64,000 nucleotides of DNA, from NCBI GenBank assembly GCA_022841705.1, contig JALHQZ010000011.1:20664-84663 (forward strand). Direction: 5' to 3'. The notes beneath the pieces are model-generated. The model did no database searches. It was not told the DNA's origin and worked only from the letters and a program-made list of their open reading frames with translations. The DNA is from Pirellulales bacterium (GTDB taxonomy: Bacteria; Planctomycetota; Planctomycetia; Pirellulales; Lacipirellulaceae). Below are positions 41,741 to 50,740 of the stretch, in pieces. Positions within the stretch are counted from its first letter, which is position 1; each line of letters starts with the position of its first letter. Both the position numbers and the translations under genes were made by a program.

Positions 41741-42379
41741 ATGCGTCACAAGTCGATTCTATTTGTTGCATCACTCGCCACTGCAATCGTTGCCGGAGGC
41801 AGTCGCTCGAAGGCTGACCTGGTCACAATCCCAGCAACCGTCACGGCACTCACTTTCGATCTCGGCCGGTTCACAGTTGAGCCCTTTCCAACGGAGCTAG
41901 GAACGCTCCAGGCCCTGACGCTCTCCCTTCGAGTCACCGGGCTGACTCACGAGGACTTCGGGGATCCCGAAGAGCCGCATTTCGTTTCGGTCACCCATCG
42001 AAGCCCTCTGCTTCTGGCCGAACCCCTCGTCACGATCGGGTGGATTGATCCTTCGCCGGGAGGGTTCTTAGACATGCATAGACACCCGTTTTCAGCGTCC
42101 ACGACCCATGAACTTAGCTCCCCGGCTGCGTTGGCGGCCTTTACGGCAGGGCCCGTACGATTTGAATTGGAATCGGTCGACGTTTTCGCGCTTAACTATT
42201 CCCATTTTCATGGTTTGGAGTGGGGCACGGAGCATGTCGAAGTCAACGGCTACTTCACCTATACGGCAGTTCCCGAGGCTCGCAGTTGGTTGGCAATGGG
42301 GGTGATTGGAACTTCGATATTTGGGCATCGTCGAATACAACTGGGCATCAAAAAGTCCATCAGTTCTGCCGTTGATTGA
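41741..42379 (+). CDS. PEP-CTERM-like protein 5
   Basis: 212 residues. Signal peptide (I-L-F-V-A-S-L-A-T-A-I-V-A-G-G-S), beta-rich middle with two His-containing loops (G-L-T-H-E-D-F-G, Y-S-H-F-H-G-L-E-W) and tail V-P-E-A-R-S-W-L-A-M-G-V-I-G-T-S-I-F-G-H-R-R. AGGA nine bases upstream supports the ATG at 41741 over a GTG at 41726. Unknown function; surface anchor likely. Confidence 0.78.
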   Translation: MRHKSILFVASLATAIVAGGSRSKADLVTIPATVTALTFDLGRFTVEPFPTELGTLQALTLSLRVTGLTHEDFGDPEEPHFVSVTHRSPLLLAEPLVTIGWIDPSPGGFLDMHRHPFSASTTHELSSPAALAAFTAGPVRFELESVDVFALNYSHFHGLEWGTEHVEVNGYFTYTAVPEARSWLAMGVIGTSIFGHRRIQLGIKKSISSAVD

Positions 42380-42498
42380 ACTCGACACTTCGCTCGCGAT
42401 CGACCAACCTAACGCACTTAGCAGCCGAAACTCGGCGCGATTGCAGACTGCGGTGGCGCCAACGTATTGCCGCTGAGAGCTACCGAGCAACTCCAGCA

Positions 42499-42512
42499 CC
42501 CCCCCCCCCCCC
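42499..42512. repeat. Homopolymer of 14 C
   Basis: A run of 14 cytosines between the last PEP-CTERM gene and the end of the convergent PfaD-like gene, outside any called gene. Such tracts slip readily during replication and sequencing, so the length may vary or be an error. Confidence 0.9.
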
Positions 42513-42649
42513 GATCCAAGGAGTTGGAGTTACCTGGTGGCCATCGCGCGGAGGCCCAGGATCATCCTCTCCTCCATCCAGCGCGGCATTTTTTCGGCGC
42601 CGGGCGCTGCCTTTTTTCAAATACCACTCACAACCCGCCTGTGGCGCGC

Positions 42650-44110
42650 TCAGCAAGCGGCCACCGAAGCTCTCGTGGAGATCAGTGATAGCAGGTGAGT
42701 CACCACGTCTCGCGCCGAGTAATTCAAGCGGCCAGGAGACTTAAGAAACTGTGTGAGATTCTTGACGTCGTCTCCGCAAGTGACGAGTGGCAATTCGTGC
42801 GAGCCATCCGAGCGAACCTGCCCCAGCCCCACATTCGCCATGAGGCCGTTGCAAACGCACTTGCGGCCTGCGGTGTCTGCTTCGGAGCCCCCCTTATGCA
42901 CGTAGGCCGCCACGGCTTCGGCAGGACAGCGCCAGCCAATCGACCCGTCGGCTGTCTTGAATGCTTGGCGCAGAAATCCCAAGTCGCAGCGTCGTTGGCG
43001 AAGCTGATAGGCGGCTGATTCGGAAAGGCTACCCAGGAGAGAGAGGACCTTGAAAGGAAACCCAGCGGGGGAGGCGACGGGGTCGGTCCGCACGTCGATG
43101 TCGGCCGAAATGCACGCTTGGATCACTTGCCGGCGAATGCTTTCGCTCATGCCTGACTCGTTGCAGAAAGCAAATGCCGTTCCGACTTGCACGCCCGTGG
43201 CGCCGGACTCGATCGCGTGAACAACCTGATCGGGGGAGCCACAGGAACCTGCCAACCAGAAGGGGAGGCCGAGTTCTCGCAGGGCTGTAAGGTCGACCAA
43301 GTCGCGTTCGCCATAGAGGGGTTCGCCACGATCGTTAAGTTGCATCTTCCCGCGGGGGGGAGCATTGTGTCCGCCGGCGGAAGGCCCTTCCACAACAAAG
43401 CCGTCGACAGCCCCGGTGGACTTGCGGGCCAGCATGGTGGCAAGTGTGGCCGAGGCTACGATTGGCAGGAACTTGGGCCGCCGCAACCACGGCACCCGCC
43501 CCTGGGTGAACTTCTCCGGATCGAATTGCAAGGAATACCGATCATCAGGGCCCGCGCCGTCAACTTTCAGAGGCAACGTGGCTGGCTCGCCTTCGCAGAG
43601 CCGATCAATGGCCCTTGGGATGTTGGTGGGGATCCCAGCCCCCATTAAGACGTAGTCGACCCCGCCCAGCAGTGCGCCAAACAGCGAGGGAAGCGTTGGC
43701 GCCTGAATCTTCTCCAGATAGTTGATGCCGACCAAGCCTGGATGGTCTTCTTTCGCCAAGAACACCTCGGCGAAATTCGCAACCACAATCATTTCACATC
43801 GTTCTTGCGAAGGGGCCTCGTCCAACAGCTTCTGCACGCCAAACGGCATGTTGGCGCGTTTGCCCGAGGGAAGAAAGTAGCGATCAAGAAGGCGTTTCGC
43901 CATGTCGGGCAAAGGAAACTCAGCCAAGGCGCGGCGTAGATGTCCTCCGGGGTCTCCCAACTGCAATCGACGCGCTAACACGACATCGAGCGCAGTACCA
44001 GAAACCACGCCGAGTTGGCCCGTGAGAGAGACCGCTTTGGCAAGTTGCCACGCCGAAACCGCAACGCCCATGCCACCTTGAATAATAATTGGTAGAGCGG
44101 ATTTACACAT
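42650..44110 (-). CDS. PfaD / 2-nitropropane-dioxygenase-like FMN oxidoreductase
   Basis: 486 residues, FMN-binding TIM barrel. The N-terminus (P-I-I-I-Q-G-G-M-G-V-A-V-S-A-W-Q-L-A) and E-G-P-S-A-G-G-H-N-A-P, then G-A-T-G-V-Q-V-G-T-A-F-A-F-C, fit the nitronate monooxygenase/PfaD group. PfaD acts as an enoyl reductase in polyunsaturated fatty acid synthases, but no pfaA-C genes are here. It has AAGGA seven bases before the ATG. It is next to the NO-defence genes, so nitronate detoxification is another option. Confidence 0.8.
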   Translation of the reverse strand: MCKSALPIIIQGGMGVAVSAWQLAKAVSLTGQLGVVSGTALDVVLARRLQLGDPGGHLRRALAEFPLPDMAKRLLDRYFLPSGKRANMPFGVQKLLDEAPSQERCEMIVVANFAEVFLAKEDHPGLVGINYLEKIQAPTLPSLFGALLGGVDYVLMGAGIPTNIPRAIDRLCEGEPATLPLKVDGAGPDDRYSLQFDPEKFTQGRVPWLRRPKFLPIVASATLATMLARKSTGAVDGFVVEGPSAGGHNAPPRGKMQLNDRGEPLYGERDLVDLTALRELGLPFWLAGSCGSPDQVVHAIESGATGVQVGTAFAFCNESGMSESIRRQVIQACISADIDVRTDPVASPAGFPFKVLSLLGSLSESAAYQLRQRRCDLGFLRQAFKTADGSIGWRCPAEAVAAYVHKGGSEADTAGRKCVCNGLMANVGLGQVRSDGSHELPLVTCGDDVKNLTQFLKSPGRLNYSARDVVTHLLSLISTRASVAAC

Positions 44111-44401
44111 ATTGTGTCCTTCTTAATCCGTTAATCGTCATTTCCTTTGTCAAACGTTCTTGATGCTCGTCATGAGCGAAAAAACTTGAAACTCTCAGCG
44201 TGTAGTCGTCTACTCGTGCGGATGATCAACAACCGAGTGGTTCGCGCCACGGAAGCGTTCGAATACATGCCACGTTACGTCAGAAGTGTCGCAGTCGCAA
44301 GCGGCGTACAACCCTACTCGTGGAAGTCCTGCTGGAGGTACGGTCGAAACGTCCTTGGTAGTAACGCGTATCGTCCTGGAGGGCGAAAGTTGGATGAACA
44401 C

Positions 44402-45118
44402 TCACGCTTTAGCTTGTTCAAGTTGAATAGCCTTCGGAAACAAGACGTTGTTTTCTTTGTGAATGTGCTGGTGCATGTCGACTTCTAGTCTGGCGAGCGA
44501 ATCGAGCATCGCTCGATAAGTGTTGCACGCCCAATCTGGGGGTGTGTAAGCGTCGGTGGATTCGTTGAGAATCGCGAGGGCAACGCCCGCCTGATCGTGC
44601 TCGTGTTCCATCTGACGAATGGGGTTAGCGACGCTTCCACAGTGGAACTCCGCTCGCTCGGCTGAGGCGACGAGCTGTCGTACGATCGGAAACAAGATCC
44701 GCTCCTCTTTCAGCATGTGCGGTTCGAGTTCCGCTTTAAGAGCGACAAACGCCTGTCGCATTCTGAAGAGTCGCTCGTCCTTGTCACCGTGGACTCGCGC
44801 GACCTTCTCGGTCATAAGTTCCAGTCGCGGCAGTTCCTCCCGCAGGTAAGCGTGGTGGGTCGATTCGATGTGATCAGCTAGTTCAGTGAGTCCCATCGAG
44901 TCGACATCGACTAGCGTGCCGGTATCAGCCTGTTCATCGCTGTGGCTGATGGCCAGTAGCACTTCGCCCACGTCGATCCCGCGTTTTTCGCAGGCTCGGA
45001 CTAGCGATACTTTGCCGCCACAACAGTAGTCAATCGCCAGGGATTCAAAGACCCGAGCACGAGTGGGCTTCTGGCGAACAAAGTCCCCGACAGTCTGTTC
45101 GGGATCAAGGGTAAGCAT
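44402..45118 (-). CDS. RIC: di-iron iron-sulphur cluster repair protein (YtfE/ScdA)
   Basis: 238 residues. The N-terminal ScdA domain has I-D-Y-C-C-G-G (Cys32, Cys33). The C-terminal hemerythrin-like four-helix bundle shows His/Glu ligands in S-T-H-H-A-Y, E-P-H-M-L-K-E-E, M-E-H-E-H-D-Q and M-H-Q-H-I-H-K-E-N. RIC proteins repair iron-sulphur clusters after NO or oxidative damage in the cytoplasm. It is the last gene of the NO set and follows qNor by 93 bp. Confidence 0.93.
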   Translation of the reverse strand: MLTLDPEQTVGDFVRQKPTRARVFESLAIDYCCGGKVSLVRACEKRGIDVGEVLLAISHSDEQADTGTLVDVDSMGLTELADHIESTHHAYLREELPRLELMTEKVARVHGDKDERLFRMRQAFVALKAELEPHMLKEERILFPIVRQLVASAERAEFHCGSVANPIRQMEHEHDQAGVALAILNESTDAYTPPDWACNTYRAMLDSLARLEVDMHQHIHKENNVLFPKAIQLEQAKA

Positions 45119-45211
45119 GGTCGGATTCCTGTGAAGATTTATGGAATTAAGTAATTGAAGGAAGTCGCGAAGCCAAGTTGCCAGCGCGTGTGATGAATAC
45201 GGTTAGAGTTC

Positions 45212-47545
45212 TTAAGCACGTGCTGCGTCACGGTGCTCCTTCTCGGCATCGGGATGGAGACTCGTCGAAGCGTCATCTTCAGGTGGATCGAAGCCGTCAT
45301 CGACGGGGGAGAACGAATGACCGGTCTTCAGCCCCAGAATAAACCAGACCAGGGCCACCGCTCCGAAAAAGAAGACCGTATCGCCGGGGACTCGCATCCA
45401 CCGCAGAGTTTGCATGAGATCGGTTTGCATAAACTCACTACTGCGAGCGAACCAATAGCCGCTTTCCACGGAGGCTTTTGTTTGCAGAAGGCCGACGGGC
45501 AAGAGGCTCAGCACACACATCGCCATGAGCCCGACGTTCATGCCCCAGAAACCGACGCTCAGCATGCCGTCTTTCCAAGGACGACCGGGAATCAGGACTC
45601 GCAAACACATCAGCATCAGCCCGATGCCGAGCATTCCGTACACGCCAAAGAGCGCGGCGTGCCCGTGCAGCGGCGTCGTATTCAAGCCTTGCATGTAGTA
45701 GAGGGCGATGGGCGGATTGATCATAAACCCGAACAAGCCCGCACCGATCATGTTCCAAAACGCGACCGCAACGAAAAAATAGATCGGCCATTTGTATCGC
45801 TGGACCCAGGGGGATGCCTTGCTTCGACGCAGGTCGGCCATGGCGTCGAAGCCGATGAGCGTGAGCGGCACCACCTCGAGAGCACTGAAAACCGAACCCC
45901 AGGCCAGGGCGACCGTCGGGGTCCCCGAAAAGTACAGATGGTGGCAAGTCCCAATGATCCCGCCGGCCAGGAAAATCGTCGCCGACAGCAGGGCAGCCGC
46001 AGCGGCTAGTCCGGGGCGAACCAAGTTCAAGCGCATGAACACGAACGCGATTACGGTGGTGGCGAAAACTTCGAAGAAGCCTTCGACCCACAGGTGAACG
46101 ACCCACCACCGCCAGTACTCGACCATTGTCAGATGTGAGTGCTGCCCCCACGTTAAACCAGCGCCGTAGAACAACGCGATCGCTGCGGTCGCGACGGCCA
46201 GCAAAATGACGAGGTGACGTTGGGAATTCGCTTCGGTGGTTGTTGATTCCGTCTTCTGACGGAGCGCGGGCCAAAGAACTCGCAGCATGAGCACCAGCCA
46301 CAACAACAGCCCGCCCATCAACGCGATCTGCCAAATGCGGCCGAGCTCGACGTATTCATAGCCTTGGTGCCCGAGATAGAATGAGACTGTGTCGCTCATG
46401 AAATTCTTGATGCTCAACCACTCGCCCGTCAGGGAACCGACGACGACCAATAGTAAAGCTCCGAACAGCACGTTCACTCCCAGACGCTGATACTTTGGCT
46501 CGTGATTGCTGACGAGAGGTCCGATGAACAGCCCGGCTGCCAGCCAAGCCGTGGCGATCCAGAACAATCCGATTTGGACGTGCCAGGTTCGCGTGACGCT
46601 GTAGGGCAGATACTCGGCGAGCGGAAATCCGTAGAAACCTTCGCCTTCAACGCCGTAGTGGGCGGTAATAATGCCCAACAGCATTTGGGCGAAAATCAAT
46701 GCCGCCACAACCCAGAAATACTTGATGGTCGCTTGTTGTGACGGGGTCGCTTTCCAGCGGGCTAAGGGATCGGAAGTGGCGATGTTTTCGGCCTTTTCTT
46801 CGTCTTCACGACGCGAAGCGTACCACCAAGCCATGCTGGAGATCCCCGCCAGCAACATGATCACGCTGACGCCCGTCCAAACTATGTTATCACCGGTCGG
46901 GCGATTGCCGACTAAGGGCTCGTGTGGCCAGTTGTTGGTATAGCTAGCGATATCGCCGGGGCGTGTTGTCGAGGCTGCCCAAGATGTCCAGAACACAAAC
47001 GAGGAGAACTTACGCAGTCGCTCTTCGCTCGAGATGGCGTTAGCCGGGATCGCGTAATCCGCGTTGCCGTCGATGAAAACGGTTCTGTAGTAATCAACAT
47101 TCGCCTCGAAGGCTTCGGCGCGAATGGGGTCGACGGTCACCACACCGGTTGATTCGTCATACGTATTGGTTCGCATGAGGTCCGACAAGCGGCCGCTGAG
47201 TTGCGACTGTCGTTCGGAGTCGAGATCGGTGAATGGTTTACTCAATTCCGCATGGGCCCACTTGTCCAAGATGAACACCGCCTCCCGGTGCAGCCAGTCA
47301 GCTGTCCAGTCGGGAGCGACATAGCTGCCGTGCCCCCAAATTGAGCCGACCTGCATACCCCCCAGCGACTGCCAAACATTCTGGCCGGCGCCAACTTCGC
47401 CATTATCGATCAGGGTCACGCCGGTCGTAGTAACAAACTTCGCAGGAATCGGGGGCATCTCTTGAAAGATGCGGGTTCCGATCCAACCGAGGACCAAGAA
47501 GGAGACAATCATTACGGCCGCGAAAGCCATCCATAAACGCTTCAT
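45212..47545 (-). CDS. norZ: Quinol-dependent nitric oxide reductase (qNor)
   Basis: 777 residues: an N-terminal soluble insertion (G-A-G-Q-N-V-W-Q-S-L-G-G-M-Q-V-G-S-I-W-G-H-G-S-Y) fused to the 12-helix NorB core, the hallmark of single-subunit qNor. Likely haem and Fe-B ligands occur in V-H-L-W-V-E-G-F-F-E, G-T-C-H-H-L-Y-F-S-G and G-H-A-A-L-F-G-V-Y. It reduces NO to N2O with quinol electrons at the cytoplasmic membrane. It is 77 bp from hmp, so co-regulation by the Rrf2 protein at 49405 is likely. Confidence 0.95.
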   Translation of the reverse strand: MKRLWMAFAAVMIVSFLVLGWIGTRIFQEMPPIPAKFVTTTGVTLIDNGEVGAGQNVWQSLGGMQVGSIWGHGSYVAPDWTADWLHREAVFILDKWAHAELSKPFTDLDSERQSQLSGRLSDLMRTNTYDESTGVVTVDPIRAEAFEANVDYYRTVFIDGNADYAIPANAISSEERLRKFSSFVFWTSWAASTTRPGDIASYTNNWPHEPLVGNRPTGDNIVWTGVSVIMLLAGISSMAWWYASRREDEEKAENIATSDPLARWKATPSQQATIKYFWVVAALIFAQMLLGIITAHYGVEGEGFYGFPLAEYLPYSVTRTWHVQIGLFWIATAWLAAGLFIGPLVSNHEPKYQRLGVNVLFGALLLVVVGSLTGEWLSIKNFMSDTVSFYLGHQGYEYVELGRIWQIALMGGLLLWLVLMLRVLWPALRQKTESTTTEANSQRHLVILLAVATAAIALFYGAGLTWGQHSHLTMVEYWRWWVVHLWVEGFFEVFATTVIAFVFMRLNLVRPGLAAAAALLSATIFLAGGIIGTCHHLYFSGTPTVALAWGSVFSALEVVPLTLIGFDAMADLRRSKASPWVQRYKWPIYFFVAVAFWNMIGAGLFGFMINPPIALYYMQGLNTTPLHGHAALFGVYGMLGIGLMLMCLRVLIPGRPWKDGMLSVGFWGMNVGLMAMCVLSLLPVGLLQTKASVESGYWFARSSEFMQTDLMQTLRWMRVPGDTVFFFGAVALVWFILGLKTGHSFSPVDDGFDPPEDDASTSLHPDAEKEHRDAARA

Positions 47546-47622
47546 TGACTCGTCCCTCAGGGTTATCGCAGCTCCCGAAGGGCTTCCGCGCTCGGGCTTT
47601 TTTCGGCAATTGTTTTTTGATC

Positions 47623-48855
47623 TTAGGCTGCTTTAGTGGTGAGCTCTGCTTTCGGTCCGAAGAACTCGTAGTGAACGCGTTGTTCGTCCACGCCGAGTTC
47701 ATGCAAACTACTGTGAATAGTTCGCATGAACGACTGGGGGCCACAGAAGTAAAACTCGGCTTCGGAGTACGGGGTCCCGTCCCGAAGCAAGTCGGTGTTA
47801 ACGAACCCCGTGCTGTGGCATTTGCCGCCTTCCACGTCGCCTAGCAGCGGCGCGTCGTAGATGACTTTGACTCTTACATTCGGCCCAGCGTGAGCTAAGG
47901 TGCGGAGTTCATCCCCGAACGCCTGTACCTTGCTATTTCGGGCGGCCTGAATGAAGTGGACCGTCGCATGGGGGTTCACATGAATGAGTGATTTAGCCAT
48001 CGACAACAGCGGCGTCACGCCGATTCCCCCCGCAATCAACACTACCGGTTTGGCAACGGTCGCCGGATTAATTGTGAACGCGCCACAGGGTGGACCAAGT
48101 TCAATGCGATGCCCCTCTTCAATCGCGTCATGCAAATGGTTGGAGATCAGACCATCAGGCGCATCGGCGGTAAGTCGCTCCTCGCGTTTGACACTGATGC
48201 GGTAATGCGGTTTGCTGACGCAATCCGAGAGGCTATAGTTCCGCGGCGACGTGGGTATCTGCGGGTGGTTGATGTGAACCGTGATGTATTGACCTGGCTT
48301 GAACGGCGAAAGGGGGCCTTCGTTGGCGGGTGTCAGGTAGAACGAGGTCACCACGTCACTTTCAGGAACCTTCTTAGCGACCACGAACGTTCGCGTGCCG
48401 TTCCATCCGCCGGGGAGCGAAGCTTGCTCTTCGTAAATCGCGCCTTCGCGGCCAATGAAGATGTCGGCTAAAAGTCCGTAGGCCTCGGCGACGGCTTCGA
48501 TGATTTCGTCGGTCGCTCCGGCTCCCATCACATCTCGGATCGCGGCCAGGAGGTTACTACCGACGATCGGATAGTGTTCCGCTTTAATGCCGAGCGAGAC
48601 GTGTTTCTGAGCGATGAGTTCCACGGCTGGCAGCAGCACAGTGGGGTTATCAATGTGGGTGAAGTAAGCGCAGATGGCGCCCGCCAGCGCCTTCTGCTGA
48701 CTCCCGGAGTGCTGATGGGCCTGATTGAAAAACGCCTTGACTTCCGGATTAACCGCGAACATCCGCTCGTAGAAACGTTGCGTGATGGTTTCCGCATTGG
48801 CGGCTACCAACGGCGTAATCTCCTTGACAATCCGAATCGTTTTTTCACTTAGCAT
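47623..48855 (-). CDS. hmp: Hmp: flavohaemoglobin nitric oxide dioxygenase
   Basis: 410 residues. The N-terminal globin carries Tyr29, Gln53 and the proximal His85 in Q-K-H-V-S-L-G, as in E. coli Hmp. The FAD domain has R-N-Y-S-L-S-D and the NAD(P) domain G-G-I-G-V-T-P-L-L-S-M and F-Y-F-C-G-P-Q-S-F-M. It oxidises NO to nitrate with O2 and NADH. Its upstream region carries ATGCA/GCAT dyads and TTGACA (minus strand), suggesting derepression by NO. The first of the three NO-defence genes after the regulator. Confidence 0.96.
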   Translation of the reverse strand: MLSEKTIRIVKEITPLVAANAETITQRFYERMFAVNPEVKAFFNQAHQHSGSQQKALAGAICAYFTHIDNPTVLLPAVELIAQKHVSLGIKAEHYPIVGSNLLAAIRDVMGAGATDEIIEAVAEAYGLLADIFIGREGAIYEEQASLPGGWNGTRTFVVAKKVPESDVVTSFYLTPANEGPLSPFKPGQYITVHINHPQIPTSPRNYSLSDCVSKPHYRISVKREERLTADAPDGLISNHLHDAIEEGHRIELGPPCGAFTINPATVAKPVVLIAGGIGVTPLLSMAKSLIHVNPHATVHFIQAARNSKVQAFGDELRTLAHAGPNVRVKVIYDAPLLGDVEGGKCHSTGFVNTDLLRDGTPYSEAEFYFCGPQSFMRTIHSSLHELGVDEQRVHYEFFGPKAELTTKAA

Positions 48856-48924
48856 GGAGGGGTTTTTGAACTTTGAGAGGTTCGTCGGGACACGCTGTGG
48901 GCGGCCCGCTCTAGCGAAACATAA

Positions 48925-48960
48925 ACATGCACATTAGAGTATACTTTTAAATAAGCATGT
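48925..48960. promoter_or_regulatory. Palindromic NO-regulator site in the hmp promoter
   Basis: ACATGC (48925-48930) and GCATGT (48955-48960) are inverted arms around GTATAC and AT-rich sequence, about 70-105 bp before the hmp start. GGTGCATATTT follows at 48964. TTGACA on the minus strand (48963-48958) overlaps the outer arm and could be the -35 box, with TCTAAT or TATACT as -10. The arms resemble the site upstream of the Rrf2 gene at 49893. Confidence 0.55.
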
Positions 48961-48965
48961 CAAGG

Positions 48966-49404
48966 TGCATATTTGAGCGATGGGGAAATTCCCCACCTCC
49001 GTACGAGCTCACAGGGCAATAGAATTGCCCCGTACGCTTGCGGAGTGGTCATGTGTCTGCGCTCGCCCGGCCGCGTGCAGTAATTCGGACGGGTCGGACA
49101 AAGAAATCGCGGCCATCACGATGATGCCGCGGCGCTAGTCGCTCCAGGCCAATCGCATTTGACTGAACCGCCAATCCTTGTTGAGTCGTCGTTCTGAAAC
49201 TCAAGCAGCCTGGGAGCAGCTAGTAGGAACACTACTAGGCCGGATTAGAAGAGTTGAAGTCCGCCGTCAACGCTCCACTGGACGTATCCGGCGGCGGTTC
49301 GAATTGGCCGTTTGTGGGGACCGATATGGCGGATTGCGAGGGCCGCGTGGTGGAGGCTGGCGAAACAACCGGCCAGTTCAGGCCGAGGCAGCGAATGAGT
49401 CCAT
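48966..49404. other. Intergenic region between hmp and the Rrf2 gene
   Basis: About 440 bp without a convincing gene. Short ORFs on the plus strand (for example 49178-49504) overlap the Rrf2 gene and have no recognisable content. No further repeats were noted. Confidence 0.4.
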
Positions 49405-49833
49405 TTACAGCGACGCCCCTTCGCAGAGAGGAATAATAGGGCTGGCCGACTCAACTAAGTCCTGGATCGTTACGCTTGCAAATGCTTTCTCCATTGCTTC
49501 GTAAGCTTTGTCGAGTTCCGCATGCAGGGGACACAAATCGGTGTGTGACTTGAGTCCCAATGGGCATCTTTTGATCCGTGCGATCGGCTCGACCGTGTTG
49601 ATGACATCCAGGATCGTCAGTTTGCTGAGCGCGTAAGTCAGTTCATAACCACCTCCGGGACCAGGCCGCGACTGCACCAAGCCGGATTTGCACAGATCTT
49701 GCAAGACCCGCGTCAGATAACGGCGCGGCACTTTGGTCTGCTCAGCCAACAGATTGGCCGAGATCGGCCGATTGGCTTTGCTACCAATGCACGCAACTGC
49801 GCGCAGGGCATATTCAGCGGTTTTGGATAGCAT
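49405..49833 (-). CDS. Rrf2-family regulator, NsrR-like
   Basis: 142 residues. Winged helix with A-E-Y-A-L-R-A-V-A-C-I, L-L-A-E-Q-T-K-V-P-R-R-Y-L-T-R-V-L-Q-D-L and G-L-V-Q-S-R-P-G-P-G-G-G-Y-E-L. Cys90 and Cys101 with His104 (C-x10-C-P-L-H) suggest a cluster or metal site, though NsrR has three cysteines. It lies upstream of hmp-qNor-RIC and carries its own perfect dyad 60 bp upstream, so it is likely the autoregulated NO-responsive repressor of this set. Confidence 0.88.
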   Translation of the reverse strand: MLSKTAEYALRAVACIGSKANRPISANLLAEQTKVPRRYLTRVLQDLCKSGLVQSRPGPGGGYELTYALSKLTILDVINTVEPIARIKRCPLGLKSHTDLCPLHAELDKAYEAMEKAFASVTIQDLVESASPIIPLCEGASL

Positions 49834-49892
49834 CTAGCGAACCAATCGCAGCGGGCAAAAGGATTCGGGTGGATCAGGCGAAGCCATAACAT

Positions 49893-49910
49893 ACATGCAG
49901 GTGTGCATGT
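49893..49910. promoter_or_regulatory. Perfect 18-bp dyad upstream of the Rrf2 gene
   Basis: ACATGCA-GGTG-TGCATGT, perfect 7-bp arms, 60 bp before the start at 49833. It is followed by TTTAAGTATA; the hmp site has a similar TGCAC-N5-GAGTATA. Consistent with autoregulation by the NsrR-like protein. Confidence 0.6.
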
Positions 49911-50032
49911 TTAAGTATAGCAAGCTCCGCACGGTTTAACAATTCCAAGCGGGCCCCGACAGATTTCTCTTAAACGGGAGCACACGCGATGACTGCCTTG
50001 AGCACAATGGAGAGCTGGCTGAAGGTCCCCTC

Positions 50033-50734
50033 TCACGCCGCCGCCACTCGTTCCTTGAGGACGCCGTCTTCCATCTCGTAAATGCTGTCGAACACGTCCA
50101 AAAAGCGATGATCATGGGTGACGACGATGACTCCCGCATTTTGCTCGTGTGCAATCTTCCCGAACAGTTCAATGACCTGTTTTGCCCGTTCACTATCGAG
50201 TGCTGCGGTCGGCTCATCGCCAAGCAGCACCTGTGGATCATTGGCTAGTGCGCGGGCGATGGCGACTCGTTGCTGTTCGCCCCCTGATAGTCGTGCCGGC
50301 ATATCGCTTGAACGTTCCAAGACCCCGAAATTCTTGAGAAGTTCCTTCGCTCGACCGCGAGCTTTTCCCGCTCCAACGCCGTTAAGTTGCAGCGCGACCT
50401 GCACATTCTCAATCGCCGACAAGAAAGGAATCAGGTTCGCCTTCTGAAAGACGAAACCAATGTGATGGCGACGGTAAGACCGCAGATCCGTCTTGGCGTG
50501 AGCGCCATCGACCACCAGTTGTCCATTGATCAAGACTTGACCCGAGGTCGGAGCGATGACGAGACCGACAATAGTCAGTAGGGTCGATTTGCCCGACCCA
50601 CTCGGCCCGAGTAGCGCAACGACCTTGCCTTTGGGCACCTGGAATGTCGCCTGACGCAAAGCCACGACTTCGGTGCGTCCGCTGCCGTAGACCTTGTTTA
50701 GTTGGCGCGTCTCGATTGCCAAAGGTTCGCTCAT
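50033..50734 (-). CDS. ABC exporter ATPase (DevA/MacB/LolD type)
   Basis: 233 residues. Walker A G-P-S-G-S-G-K-S-T, Q-loop F-V-F-Q-K-A-N-L-I-P, signature L-S-G-G-E-Q-Q-R, Walker B V-L-L-G-D-E-P-T and switch His in V-T-H-D-H-R. It powers the export complex with the permease at 50741 and the adaptor at 51952. Six bases separate it from the permease. Substrate unknown; placement beside ars genes hints at metal or oxidant stress. Confidence 0.93.
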   Translation of the reverse strand: MSEPLAIETRQLNKVYGSGRTEVVALRQATFQVPKGKVVALLGPSGSGKSTLLTIVGLVIAPTSGQVLINGQLVVDGAHAKTDLRSYRRHHIGFVFQKANLIPFLSAIENVQVALQLNGVGAGKARGRAKELLKNFGVLERSSDMPARLSGGEQQRVAIARALANDPQVLLGDEPTAALDSERAKQVIELFGKIAHEQNAGVIVVTHDHRFLDVFDSIYEMEDGVLKERVAAA

Positions 50735-50740
50735 AGTACG

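Noticed and set aside
44147..44488. 113-aa plus-strand ORF between the PfaD-like and RIC genes
   Set aside because: It overlaps RIC in antisense, has no RBS and no recognised domain.
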